Below are positions 33,523-45,667 of a stretch of DNA of 64,000 nt, piece by piece. Source of the DNA: Spirosoma oryzae (GTDB lineage Bacteria > Bacteroidota > Bacteroidia > Cytophagales > Spirosomataceae); assembly GCF_003002825.1 (NCBI RefSeq), contig NZ_PVTE01000014.1:62001-126000 (forward strand), in the 5' to 3' direction. Position numbers and translations under genes: made by a program. Below the pieces are notes generated by a model. It had not been told where the DNA came from. It made no database searches and saw only the letters and a program-made list of their open reading frames with translations. The first letter of the stretch is position 1, and the number at the start of each line of letters is the position of its first letter.

Positions 33523-34143
33523 CTAAAAGCTAAGGCCCAGTCGCACGGCCAGCCGGTTGTAGACGCGGTGTTCGTCGCGCCGGATATCGTTCCAGCCTAA
33601 CGGTTTATTGGCGTCGACCGTCTGCCGTTTGTAGCTGAGCGACAGCAGAAAAGCTCCTTTACCGGGTTTACCAAATCGCAGGCCAAGACCGGGGTTGAGC
33701 ATCAGCCCACCCTTCGTCAGTTCGTTGCCCGTCGACGCTCTGTTGAGCCAGGTGAGGCCGTACCCAACGTCGGCCGAGACGAAGAGATTGACACCGTTTT
33801 GTTCCACCCGCGTCAGGTCGTAGCGCAATCCGGCACCAACCGGCAACAGCAATGCGTTGGCATACCAGTCGACACCGACGACGCCACCCACCGCCAGCCG
33901 GGGCCGCAGCTGTACGCCGTTGAAGGTTTGTATGGTCAGGCTTACTTTGTTTTCGACCTGCTCCGTCGGCGATCCGAAGCCCGACGGGTACGCAACCCGC
34001 CCGAACAGCCCGCCCAGCTCGGTATAGTTGACAAAGGGGTGTGCCTGCTCCAATCGCTCCACAACCGGCAGCTGCGCCCACAGCGCCGGTACGCTGCCCG
34101 CCAGCATAGCCAGCAGACAGCCAATCGTACGAATGAGTGCCAT
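33523..34143 (-). CDS. outer-membrane beta-barrel / surface protein, hypothetical
   Basis: About 206 aa from the ATG at 34143: signal MALIRTIGCLLAMLAGSVPALWA, then a beta-rich chain with many G/aromatic strand endings (VGGVVGVDWYANALLLPVGAGLRYDL, FVSADVGYGLTWLN, VYNRLAVRLGLSF). The final strand ending in Phe fits an outer-membrane barrel. Its ATG follows the upstream lipoprotein's TAG by one base, so translation is coupled. Function unknown. Confidence 0.72.
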   Translation of the reverse strand: MALIRTIGCLLAMLAGSVPALWAQLPVVERLEQAHPFVNYTELGGLFGRVAYPSGFGSPTEQVENKVSLTIQTFNGVQLRPRLAVGGVVGVDWYANALLLPVGAGLRYDLTRVEQNGVNLFVSADVGYGLTWLNRASTGNELTKGGLMLNPGLGLRFGKPGKGAFLLSLSYKRQTVDANKPLGWNDIRRDEHRVYNRLAVRLGLSF

Positions 34144-34144
34144 A

Positions 34145-35458
34145 CTAGGTGAGCGTAGGCCGGTTGACGGGAATTTTGCTGAGCAGCCGTAGCCGGGCCG
34201 GATTGCTGTAGTCGAACTGGTAGAAACCATCCCGCCCGATCATCAGCAGAATTTTCTGTCCCGACACCGTACCCATTGGGATAACGTCGTACGCCTGTAC
34301 GTCTTCGATGTACTGTTGTAGATTCCTGTCGATTTGCAGCGGATCGCTGGCGTTGAACGATTTCAGGCCGTAATCGCCTTCGCAGATAAACAGGTTCGGA
34401 AAATCGACCCCCAGCCCGTGCGGATTGCGCATCGGATAGCTTTTCACCAGCTTTGGACTCAGCAGATTACTGACATCGACCACGTCGAGCTGATTGGTGA
34501 AGCCGGCGCAGGTGCTCCCCGACCGCAGGGTCACGTATGCCGTGTTGCCATTGACAACGACCGGATCGCACACACGGGCGTGACTAAACGTCGACAGTGG
34601 TTTGGGTTGCGCCGGATTGCTGTTGTCGTAGATCAGCATTCCCGTCTGCGAACCGATAAACAGCTTGTCTTTGTAAGGAAAGATCGTTTCAATACCTCCG
34701 CTCATCGACACGGTATTGCTGAACGTGGGTTTGGCTGGCTGCTGCACGTTGAAGAGTTTCATGTCCGACGAGCTGACGGCATAAAGAAACTTGTCGTACA
34801 GGGCAAAACGGGCCATCGAGCCACCGGTGCCGCTGCTACCGCCCGCCGATCCGGCTTTGGTATCGCTGGATACACTACTCGCAAACATCGTGTTGACGGT
34901 CCACCAGCTAGTGGGTTGTGCGGGTGTCGCTTCACAGTTCGTCGGAACCGTCTGCGTCCGGTACTCGACACGCTGATCGCTGATGACCATGTTGTTGTTG
35001 GCCGGCTGATACGACCACCAGCCACCGTCGAACTGCCCCTGCATAAACACATTTTCAACGCGGGCTACTTCATGGATGTTGGCGATGTCGCTGATGTCGA
35101 ACGTGACCAGGTCCATGTAGCTATCGGCATACAGATACTGATCGCGAACGGCGATGTCGCCATTGCCGGGTATGTTGATAAACGCCAGCGTTTTGGGCGA
35201 CGACGGGTCGCGGTTATCGATGACGTGAATCCCTTCTTTCAGCTCATTGATAAACAGGTAGCCATCTTTCGTATAAATCTTACCCGGCTTAACCAGCGGC
35301 TGCGCGATGGAGATACCCACGCCCTGCCGCACCTGCGTGGTTGTCATGGTAACAGGTGTGTACTGCCGGAATACGCGCGTCTCGGTGCAGTTGTCTGTAC
35401 AGGCAACGGCTGTCCACAGCAAGGGAATACACGCCAGTACGTAGAGGATTCGTTTCAT
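34145..35458 (-). CDS. LVIVD-repeat lipoprotein (beta-propeller)
   Basis: A 437-aa lipoprotein: signal ending in LLWTAVAC. The chain shows repeated propeller-like blades with the LVIVD-type pattern: EGIHVIDNRDPSSPKTLAFI, LVTFDISDIANIHEVARV, MLIYDNSNPAQPKPLS, LDVVDVSNLLSPKLVKSY, FYQFDYSNPARLRLLSK. Likely a surface binding protein. Upstream is the PhyH remnant and GH106 enzyme; downstream (1 bp) the barrel protein, so a short envelope operon. Confidence 0.88.
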   Translation of the reverse strand: MKRILYVLACIPLLWTAVACTDNCTETRVFRQYTPVTMTTTQVRQGVGISIAQPLVKPGKIYTKDGYLFINELKEGIHVIDNRDPSSPKTLAFINIPGNGDIAVRDQYLYADSYMDLVTFDISDIANIHEVARVENVFMQGQFDGGWWSYQPANNNMVISDQRVEYRTQTVPTNCEATPAQPTSWWTVNTMFASSVSSDTKAGSAGGSSGTGGSMARFALYDKFLYAVSSSDMKLFNVQQPAKPTFSNTVSMSGGIETIFPYKDKLFIGSQTGMLIYDNSNPAQPKPLSTFSHARVCDPVVVNGNTAYVTLRSGSTCAGFTNQLDVVDVSNLLSPKLVKSYPMRNPHGLGVDFPNLFICEGDYGLKSFNASDPLQIDRNLQQYIEDVQAYDVIPMGTVSGQKILLMIGRDGFYQFDYSNPARLRLLSKIPVNRPTLT

Positions 35459-35582
35459 AGCAGTCGATCAGGAATAGAGTACACCCCCACGACCCTACCC
35501 ACTGACTAACCGTTGTAACATCCTCAGGAATAGCCAATTGATTTATTAAACGGTAGCTAAATTCTACGATCCGGATAACCAT

Positions 35583-35875
35583 CTACGAAGAAATGGCGCG
35601 CACAATCGCGCGCTCCACCGGACTGCAGGCCGCTGCCGGCTGGTCGAGGGTAAAGGCTCGTTTGGCAAACAGGGGCGGCCTGGCCATAAACGTTGGCTTT
35701 TCTCCCACGCGGATCACCGGCTGCGTCCAGGTCGCGGGCTTGTCCGGTTTCAGGTCAATTACCTGCCACAGTTGCGCGCGGCATCGATCGGCGGTTTCAC
35801 CCGAAAACGCCTACTCGATGCTGACGTACCTGGTGTCGATAAACTGATCGATCTGTTGCTGACTCAGTGTTTCCA
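35583..35875 (-). pseudogene. decayed phytanoyl-CoA dioxygenase gene (PhyH), 5' fragment
   Basis: A minus-strand frame starting METLSQQQIDQFIDTRYVSIE, stop codon TAG at codon 22, then AFSGETADRCRAQLWQVIDL continuing in frame. This is the N-terminal pattern of Spirosoma-type PhyH proteins (Q-x-x-x-F-I-x-x-x-Y-V-x-I-x-x-A-F-S), where an acidic residue would normally follow IE; GAG to TAG explains the stop. After KPATWTQPVIRVGEKP the match is lost, and the iron-binding HxD is absent. The start lies 3 bp after the GH106 stop codon, so it was once co-transcribed with that gene. Confidence 0.7.
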
Positions 35876-35878
35876 TCG

Positions 35879-39175
<3,297 letters not shown>

Positions 39176-39333
39176 TCAAATACAGGCTTAGGTTGACCAG
39201 CGGTGTATGTCACCAGGGTGGTTTAGCCTACGAAAGCAGAAACGGCGCTCAACATCCTCATGGTCAATCCAGCCGATCGTCCAAGTACACGCAGTCGCAG
39301 AAAAAGTCAGGTGATCGTAAACCGACACGCAAC

Positions 39334-39380
39334 AAAAAATCGCTGCAACCCGGTGTGTACCTAGTAGCAGCGATTTTTTT
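39334..39380 (-). terminator. hairpin terminator downstream of polA
   Basis: Stem AAAAAATCGCTGC / GCAGCGATTTTTT with a 20-nt loop and T-tracts on either strand, between polA and the GH106 gene. Probably ends polA transcripts that run through the 39412-39479 repeat. Confidence 0.8.
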
Positions 39381-39411
39381 GCGTGACTACAATGTATATC
39401 TTCTCTGCCTT

Positions 39412-39479
39412 TACCCCCCGCCCCCTAAAGGGGGAGAAATCTACGCGCGGACTTCTCCCCCTTCAGGGGGCGGGGGGTA
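39412..39479. repeat. double-hairpin repeat, CCCCCTAAAGGGGG family
   Basis: The outer arms (39412-39438 and 39453-39479) are inverted copies with one mismatch, starting TACCCCCCGCCCCC. Each arm contains its own small hairpin (CCCCC-TAAA-GGGGG and CCCCC-TTCA-GGGGG). Lies behind polA. Confidence 0.8.
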
Positions 39480-39544
39480 CATTCGGTCAGCCACTGCGAA
39501 ATCCCTGACTTAAAACAGGTGTGGTAGTCTTGTCACTGAACGTC

Positions 39545-42500
39545 CTAGTGAGCGACGAGCCAGTTTTCGCCAACGCCAATACCCGTTTCCATCTTGACAG
39601 CCATCGGAATGGCGTGCTTCATGATGTGGTCGACACGTTCGCGCAGGTAGTCGATTTCGTCGCGGTGGGCGTCGAAAACAAGTTCATCGTGTACGGTCAG
39701 GATCATTTTCGACTTCAGTTGCTCTTTTTGCATGAATTCGTGAATCTGAATCATGGCGATCTTCAGCATATCGGCCGCGCTGCCCTGAATCGGGGCGTTT
39801 ACGGCGTTGCGCTCGGCAAACATCCGGTCGGTCTGATTGCGCGAGTTGATGTCGCGGAGGTAGCGACGACGGCCTAGGATCGTTTCGGCATAACCAAAGC
39901 CCCGCGCCTTTTCGATGCACTGGTCGATGTAGTCTTTCACTGCCGGGAAGCCTGCGAAGTATTCCTCGATGATCTGAGCCGCTTCTTTGCGCGGAATCTT
40001 GAGCCGCTGCGCCAGCCCGAACGATGAGATCCCGTAGATGATGCCGAAGTTGATGGTTTTGGCTTTCCGGCGCATGTCACCCGTTACCTCGTCGAGCCCC
40101 ACGTGGAAGACCTTACTGGCCGTCTGTGTGTGAATATCGACGCCGTTGTTGAACGCTTCGAGCATGGTTTGATCGCCACTGAAAGCGGCCATAATCCGCA
40201 ATTCGATCTGCGAATAGTCGGCCGACATGATCTGAAACTCGGGGCCACGCGGGACGAACGCTTTGCGAATCTCCCGGCCCCGTGGCGTCCGAATCGGGAT
40301 ATTCTGTAGGTTCGGGTTAGCCGACGACAGCCGCCCGGTACTGGCCACGGCCTGATTGAACGACGTATGAATCCGGCCGTCGCGTTTGCTGATGAGCAAG
40401 GGCAACGCGTCGACGTAGGTATTCTTGAGCTTGATCAGTTCGCGGTAGTCCAGAATTTTCTGCACGATCTCATTGTCGCCCTCGAGTTTCGACAGCACTT
40501 CTTCGCCCGTTGCGTACTGACCGGTCCGGGTTTTTTTGGCGTTCTTGTCGAGTTTGAGTTTATCGAACAGCACTTCGCCGAGCTGCTTGGGCGAGCCAAT
40601 GTTGAACGTCTCGCCGGCGATGGCGTAAATCTCCTGCTGCACCTGCCGCATGTCGGTTTCCAGCGTCGCGGAGAGTTCGGCCAGCGCATTGGTGTCTACC
40701 GTGATGCCTTCCAGTTCCAGGTCAGTCAGCACCTGTACCAGCGGCATCTCGACCTGATCGAACAGCTTGTGCAGGTTGTCTTTTTCGAGCTGGGGGGAGA
40801 AGGTGTGTTTCAGTTGAAGGGTGATGTCCGCGTCTTCCCCGGCATAGTCGACCACTTTCTGAATGTCGACGTCGCGCATGGTGAGCTGCCCTTTTCCTTT
40901 CTTGCCAATCAGCGATTCGATCTCGACCGGACTGTAGTTCAGGTACGTCATCGCCATCATATCCATGTTGTGCCGCATTTCGGGCTCAATCAGGTAGTGG
41001 GCAATCATGGTGTCGAACAGCTTACCCTGCACTTCCACGCCGTACTTTTTCAGCATCAACAGGTCGTATTTCAGGTTCTGCCCGATCTTTTCAATGGCCG
41101 GATTAGCAAAAACGGGCTTGAACTGGTCGACAATCGCCTGTGCTTCGGCCCGATCGGGCGGCACGGGAACGTAGAATGCTTCGCCGGTCCGATAGGCAAA
41201 CGATAGGCCTACCAGATCCGCTTCGACGGGATCGATGGCCGTCGTTTCCGAATCGAAGCAGAAACTTTCCTGCTGATTCAGAAAATGGACCAAGCTGTCG
41301 CGCAACTCGTTGGTATCGACCAGCCGGTAGTCGTGAACGGTGGTCAGAATCGTTTTTCGCCGTTCGGGCTGTACCTCATCGATTTCATAATCGGGGTAAA
41401 CGTCCAGATAGGCGGGGGCTTCCGTCACTTCGTTCCCCTGCGTGTCATCCGTCGTAACCGTGTCGGTCACCGCATCAGGTGTGGCATCCGACCCGGAGGC
41501 CACAGGCATCTGTACCGGCGTTTTCTTCGTCCGCTTCTTTGGTGCAGAGGGTTCGGAAACAGCACCGGACGTATCTGTGCCGGAGGTTTCGCTTCCAATC
41601 GAGCCAAAATCGAACGGCAGATCGCTGGCACCGGACGGGTTGACCGCCGGATCGCCGGACCGCCCCATATTCGGAAACGGCAGAAAGGCCGGATTTTCGT
41701 CGCCCGGCGAGTCGAACAGACTCATCTGCCCCTGCGTCGGCTTATTCTGAAACGCGGTGGGCAGTGGCTGCTCGTCGTAGTTACTACCCAGCAACCGGCC
41801 CTTCATCTGCTTGAATTCCAGTTCATCGAGCAGGGCCGACAGACGGGGTTTATCGTATTCGGTATGGCGCAGTTTATCCTCATCGAAGGCAAGCGGCACA
41901 TCGAGATGAATAGTTGCCAGTTGCTTCGAGAGCAGCCCCTGTTGCGCAAAATTGGTCACGTTTTCGCGCAGCTTGCCTTTCAGCTGATCGGCGTTGGCAA
42001 TCAGGTTTTCAACCGAGCCAAAGTCGGCAATGAGCTTCTGGGCGGTCTTTTCGCCCACGCCGGGGATACCGGGAATGTTATCGACCGAATCGCCGACAAG
42101 ACCCAGCATATCGGTTACCTGTTCGATGCGTTCGATCTGCCAGCGTTCGAGCACTTCCTTCACCCCCTGCTTCTCGGCGGGCTTGCCCATGAACGCTGGT
42201 TTGTAGATGTGTACGTGTTCCTCAACCAGTTGCCCGTAGTCTTTGTCAGGCGTCATCATGTATACCTCGAAGTCAGCCTGAGCCGCTTTCTTGGCGATGG
42301 TTCCGATGATATCGTCGGCCTCGTAGCCATCCAGAATCAGAATCGGAATGTGCATGGCCTCGATCACCTGCTTGATGTAGGGTGTCGCGACGCTGATGTC
42401 TTCGGGCTGTTTCTGCCGCGTGGCTTTGTACTCCGGGAATTGCTCGTGCCGGAACGTCTTTTTCGACGAGTCGAACGCGACGCCGATATGCGTTGGTTTC

Positions 42501-42661
42501 TCCTTCGTCAGCACCTCGATCATGGCATTCATGAAGCCAAAAATGGCGGAGGTGTTGACCCCACGCGATGAAATCCGGGGCGACTTGCTGAAGGCGAAAT
42601 GAGCGCGGTAGATCAACGCGAGGGCGTCGAGCAGAAACAGTTTCTTCTGGGGTTTGGCCAT
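39545..42661 (-). CDS. polA: DNA polymerase I, with enlarged linker
   Basis: A 1038-aa repair/replication polymerase. Domains: 5'-3' exonuclease (residues 1-300; FLLDALALIYRAHFAF, SVDNIPGIPGVGEKTAQKLI), a Pro/Ser/Thr-rich acidic linker (about 300-430), 3'-5' exonuclease (FCFDSETTAIDP at ~466, then GQNLKYDLLML and YAGEDADITLQL), and polymerase (motif A ADYSQIELRI at ~815; motif B RRKAKTINFGIIYG; motif C LTVHDELVF). All exonuclease metal ligands are kept, so proofreading should work. The linker makes it about 100 aa longer than E. coli Pol I. Confidence 0.97.
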   Translation of the reverse strand: MAKPQKKLFLLDALALIYRAHFAFSKSPRISSRGVNTSAIFGFMNAMIEVLTKEKPTHIGVAFDSSKKTFRHEQFPEYKATRQKQPEDISVATPYIKQVIEAMHIPILILDGYEADDIIGTIAKKAAQADFEVYMMTPDKDYGQLVEEHVHIYKPAFMGKPAEKQGVKEVLERWQIERIEQVTDMLGLVGDSVDNIPGIPGVGEKTAQKLIADFGSVENLIANADQLKGKLRENVTNFAQQGLLSKQLATIHLDVPLAFDEDKLRHTEYDKPRLSALLDELEFKQMKGRLLGSNYDEQPLPTAFQNKPTQGQMSLFDSPGDENPAFLPFPNMGRSGDPAVNPSGASDLPFDFGSIGSETSGTDTSGAVSEPSAPKKRTKKTPVQMPVASGSDATPDAVTDTVTTDDTQGNEVTEAPAYLDVYPDYEIDEVQPERRKTILTTVHDYRLVDTNELRDSLVHFLNQQESFCFDSETTAIDPVEADLVGLSFAYRTGEAFYVPVPPDRAEAQAIVDQFKPVFANPAIEKIGQNLKYDLLMLKKYGVEVQGKLFDTMIAHYLIEPEMRHNMDMMAMTYLNYSPVEIESLIGKKGKGQLTMRDVDIQKVVDYAGEDADITLQLKHTFSPQLEKDNLHKLFDQVEMPLVQVLTDLELEGITVDTNALAELSATLETDMRQVQQEIYAIAGETFNIGSPKQLGEVLFDKLKLDKNAKKTRTGQYATGEEVLSKLEGDNEIVQKILDYRELIKLKNTYVDALPLLISKRDGRIHTSFNQAVASTGRLSSANPNLQNIPIRTPRGREIRKAFVPRGPEFQIMSADYSQIELRIMAAFSGDQTMLEAFNNGVDIHTQTASKVFHVGLDEVTGDMRRKAKTINFGIIYGISSFGLAQRLKIPRKEAAQIIEEYFAGFPAVKDYIDQCIEKARGFGYAETILGRRRYLRDINSRNQTDRMFAERNAVNAPIQGSAADMLKIAMIQIHEFMQKEQLKSKMILTVHDELVFDAHRDEIDYLRERVDHIMKHAIPMAVKMETGIGVGENWLVAH

Positions 42662-42824
42662 GCGAAAAAAAGCAGACAGTACACGAAAAATAAGGCGGTA
42701 ACGCGTCGATACATCGATGGTCTACCGCCCGCAAAGATACCAGCCCTGACGACAGATCAGTGCCTTTTTATATAACACGACAGCCCCGGTTTTGATTCCG
42801 GTTTTTCGTAAGCTAGCTACATGA

Positions 42825-42858
42825 AAAACGGCCATTTCTGCGCAGAAATGGCCGTTTT
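42825..42858 (-). terminator. perfect 34-nt palindrome after fasciclin gene
   Basis: AAAACGGCCATTTCTGC joined to its exact reverse complement (17+17, no loop), 22 bp past the FAS1 gene's stop codon and with a T-run on the minus strand. Most likely a terminator. Confidence 0.8.
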
Positions 42859-42880
42859 GATAAACAATAGTCTATTCTTG

Positions 42881-43966
42881 CTAAGGCAGCAGCAAGCGGT
42901 CGATGACGTGAATAACTCCGTTGGAGGCAGTAACGTCGGGCAGGGTAATGGTCGAGGCCGTGCCGCCGTTCCGACGACCCGTTACGGTCAGGGCAGTTGT
43001 ACTCGCACCGACGGTAATCGTACCGCCCTGCGCCGTCGTCAGGCTCGACCCGGCGGTAACCAGTGGTGTGTATACCCGGCTCGGTACAACGTGGTACGTC
43101 AGAATCTTGCGCAGCGAATCGACCGGCATCGCGTTGATGTCCCCCACCGATTGTATGGCAGGTACGGCAGCTGTGAAGGCTGCGTTGGTCGGCGCAAATA
43201 CCGTGATGGGGGCTGTGGTCGAGGTCAGCACCGACGTGATACCGGCGCGGGAAACGGCCGCGCTCAGAAACGAAAACGATAGGCTGGGGTACAGCGTCGG
43301 AATAGCCTGGAGGGTAGCCGCAATGTCGCCGAAAGCTGGCGGCAGCAGCACCCGGTTGATCGGGTAAATAACGCCGTTGCTGGCAGCCGTCCCCGTCGAC
43401 AGAATCCGTGCGCCATTGACGGAAAATACCGATGCCGTGGTCGAGGTTGCCGACGTCGACGTGGCCGTCGTGGAAGTGCCGGTTGTCGACGTACCTGTCG
43501 CCGACGACGTCGTCGTCAACGTCCCTCTTGAGATATACAGCGAACTGCCGGCGGCCGTTGTCTGTGGTGTGTTGAATGCCGTCGGAATCGACGTAGCATC
43601 GAGCCGGGTGCCCAGCAGGTGATATTGAAGTATAGCCTGTAACTGTGCTACTGACAGATTGTTGATCGCATTGGCATCGGCATAACCGGCGGATTTGAAC
43701 GCATCGTCGGTGGGGGCAAACAGCGTATATGTTCCGGCCTGACTCAGGGTAGCCCCCAGGTTGGCCCGCTGGATGGCCAGATTGAGCAGCGTGAACCGGT
43801 TGCCGGCACTACCGTTACCGTTGACAAGCAGATCATTGATCGTCGACAGCGTAGGGGTGTTATCATTGTTGGGCTTGCAGGCCGTCAGATACCCCAGCAT
43901 AGCCAGTACAGATAGGGAAACGAAAGCAACGGTGCGGGAAATGACCGTCCGGCGATTGGTTGACAT
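42881..43966 (-). CDS. fasciclin (FAS1) domain lipoprotein, two domains
   Basis: A 361-aa surface adhesion-type protein. Signal with lipobox LGYLTAC (Cys ~30). Two FAS1 repeats: the first includes YTLFAPTDDAFKSAGY, ILQYHLLGTR and NGVIYPINRVLLP; the second ITVFAPTNAAFTAAVP, ILTYHVVPSR and NGVIHVIDRLLLP. The first domain is interrupted by a ~30-residue Thr/Ser low-complexity segment (STTGTSTTATSTSATSTT). FAS1 proteins mediate cell adhesion or matrix contact. Confidence 0.92.
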   Translation of the reverse strand: MSTNRRTVISRTVAFVSLSVLAMLGYLTACKPNNDNTPTLSTINDLLVNGNGSAGNRFTLLNLAIQRANLGATLSQAGTYTLFAPTDDAFKSAGYADANAINNLSVAQLQAILQYHLLGTRLDATSIPTAFNTPQTTAAGSSLYISRGTLTTTSSATGTSTTGTSTTATSTSATSTTASVFSVNGARILSTGTAASNGVIYPINRVLLPPAFGDIAATLQAIPTLYPSLSFSFLSAAVSRAGITSVLTSTTAPITVFAPTNAAFTAAVPAIQSVGDINAMPVDSLRKILTYHVVPSRVYTPLVTAGSSLTTAQGGTITVGASTTALTVTGRRNGGTASTITLPDVTASNGVIHVIDRLLLP

Positions 43967-44123
43967 AGAAAAGGAGTCGGAATAGACAGTATACGAGCGA
44001 CTCAGAGTTCGCTCCTCTTCTCAAACTTCCGGCTAACCGCAATTGTTGCCCCGTCCGGGTCGGATGCCCGGAATCAATGACGGACTGCCGGATTTGATTG
44101 AGCAAACTAGTATCGAACACGCC

Positions 44124-44906
44124 TTATTTATCATCGGCTGATGAGATCAGCATTGGTGTTTTGCCGTCGGTCACGATTACTTTCGTATTCGGCGACGTCG
44201 CTAGCTGACGAAAGGCTTCGATGCTTTTGAACTCGATAATCTGCTTGGTCAGCCCCTCGGAAATAATTTTCTGCGCGTCGGCAATGCCTTTGGCTTCGAT
44301 CACTTTTCGGTCGGCCTCCTTGCGTTCTTTCTGCAACACGAAGTCCATCTGCTGTGCCTGCTGCTCGGCTTCGAGTTTCTGCTCGATCGACTGCGCCAGC
44401 CCCTTCGGCAACTCGATACTTTTCATCAGCACACTTTCCACGACGATACCCCGTGGTTCGAGTACCTTGTGCATCTCATCGGCAATCTCCCGCTCGATTT
44501 CTTCCCGTTGCCCGGTATACATATCCTTCGCAAAAAATCGGGCGCACACGTCGGCTGCGGCTGACCGGAATACACTGACGACCACCACGTTTTCGTAGCG
44601 TTCGCCAATCGTAGCGAGTACCTGTGGGGCTTTCTCCGGGACAATCCGGTACAGCACAGCCATTTCCGCGCTGATGTTCAGGCCTTCTTTTGACGGCAGG
44701 TTTTCGACAGCCAACGGTAGATTGATGGTGCGAATGGGTACCCGCAAAATCGTCGTCGTCAGCGGATTATACCCATGAACACCGGAGCCCTTCACGTTGG
44801 GATCGAGCTTACCCAGCCGCCGTTTGACACCGACCTCCCCTTGCCGGATGATCGTACAGGATGACAAAACGCTGAGAGTAAGCAGGTACAGCAGGTTACG
44901 TTTCAT
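44124..44906 (-). CDS. prohibitin-type SPFH lipoprotein
   Basis: A 260-aa protein starting MKRNLLYLLTLSVLSSC (lipobox LSSC). SPFH/prohibitin features: GEVGVKRRLGKLDPNVKGSGVHGYNP, TINLPLAVENLPSKEGLNISAEMAVLYRI, and EPRGIVVESVLMKSIELP, then a coiled-coil EQKLEAEQQAQQMDFVLQ-type region. Lipid anchoring instead of a transmembrane helix is unusual among SPFH proteins but occurs in Bacteroidota. The ATG at 44906 puts the signal at the N-terminus; a longer frame adds 13 residues. Independent of the 30932-31870 SPFH gene. Confidence 0.9.
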   Translation of the reverse strand: MKRNLLYLLTLSVLSSCTIIRQGEVGVKRRLGKLDPNVKGSGVHGYNPLTTTILRVPIRTINLPLAVENLPSKEGLNISAEMAVLYRIVPEKAPQVLATIGERYENVVVVSVFRSAAADVCARFFAKDMYTGQREEIEREIADEMHKVLEPRGIVVESVLMKSIELPKGLAQSIEQKLEAEQQAQQMDFVLQKERKEADRKVIEAKGIADAQKIISEGLTKQIIEFKSIEAFRQLATSPNTKVIVTDGKTPMLISSADDK

Positions 44907-45048
44907 AGTTGACAGTGTGTAGTGCGTTATGGCCACGAATGACACATCGTCGAATTAAATGGTCGTTGAACCGGTGTTAAGTTGCTGTTAAACTTTCCGG
45001 CAACAACCCGCTCTGCACTACGTTTATCTAAGAATCAACGCATCCATT

Positions 45049-45540
45049 ATGACCACACGTCCCGGTTATCGCCAGTGGCTCCTGGCCGTAGGCACCTTTA
45101 CCACCCTGCTGCTGTACAGCCTGGGCTGCGGCTCAACACAAACGGCCCGCACGGAGAAAACCGCGACCGACTCCCTGACGGTCAGCCAATCGCCGGTATC
45201 TGCTGACTCGCTCTGCTTCCGGGAGATACTGAGCCGCGACACAACGACGCTTCGACTGGTCCTGGCGGGTGACCGCGCATCGGGGCAGATCGACATCAAT
45301 CCGTACGAAAAAGACCGGGCGCGCGGGTCATTTACCGGCACCCGATCCGGCAACACCATTACGGCCGACTGGCAACGATCGGGCGAAGGTATGACCGAAA
45401 CCTACGCGCTGATCCTGACGCTCTCGGGCGACTCCATTTCGTGGGGCGAGGGCGAACGCATTGAGCACCAAGGCAAATGGACACTGAAACAACCCGGCGG
45501 CACCTACCGCTACCGACTTGCTAAAACACCTTGCCACTAG
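45049..45540 (+). CDS. hypothetical lipoprotein
   Basis: A 163-aa predicted lipoprotein: MTTRPGYRQWLLAVGTFTTLLLYSLGC, Cys at residue 27. The mature chain has a polar linker (TEKTATDSLTVSQSP), then a beta-rich domain (LRLVLAGDRASGQIDINPYEKDRARGSFTGT) ending in TYRYRLAKTPCH. I recognise no family. It stands alone between two genes on different strands. Confidence 0.7.
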   Translation: MTTRPGYRQWLLAVGTFTTLLLYSLGCGSTQTARTEKTATDSLTVSQSPVSADSLCFREILSRDTTTLRLVLAGDRASGQIDINPYEKDRARGSFTGTRSGNTITADWQRSGEGMTETYALILTLSGDSISWGEGERIEHQGKWTLKQPGGTYRYRLAKTPCH

Positions 45541-45667
45541 TTGCTCTTTGACGAGCCACAGCACGTCAAGGCAATTGTTAAAAAATGTCAAATAACCATC
45601 CGGCTTACCACGTCAGCCGACTTCAATACGTACCCATCAGCAAACAACCACTTACTGTGCTGCTGTC

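Noticed and set aside
35593..35847. Plus-strand 84-codon frame near the GH106 gene
   Set aside because: The minus strand of the same segment translates into a recognisable PhyH N-terminus, so the plus frame is its shadow.
43430..43525. Possible CRISPR-like or tandem repeat array
   Set aside because: The repeats are short, degenerate and in frame with a Thr/Ser linker of the FAS1 gene; there are no regular spacers.
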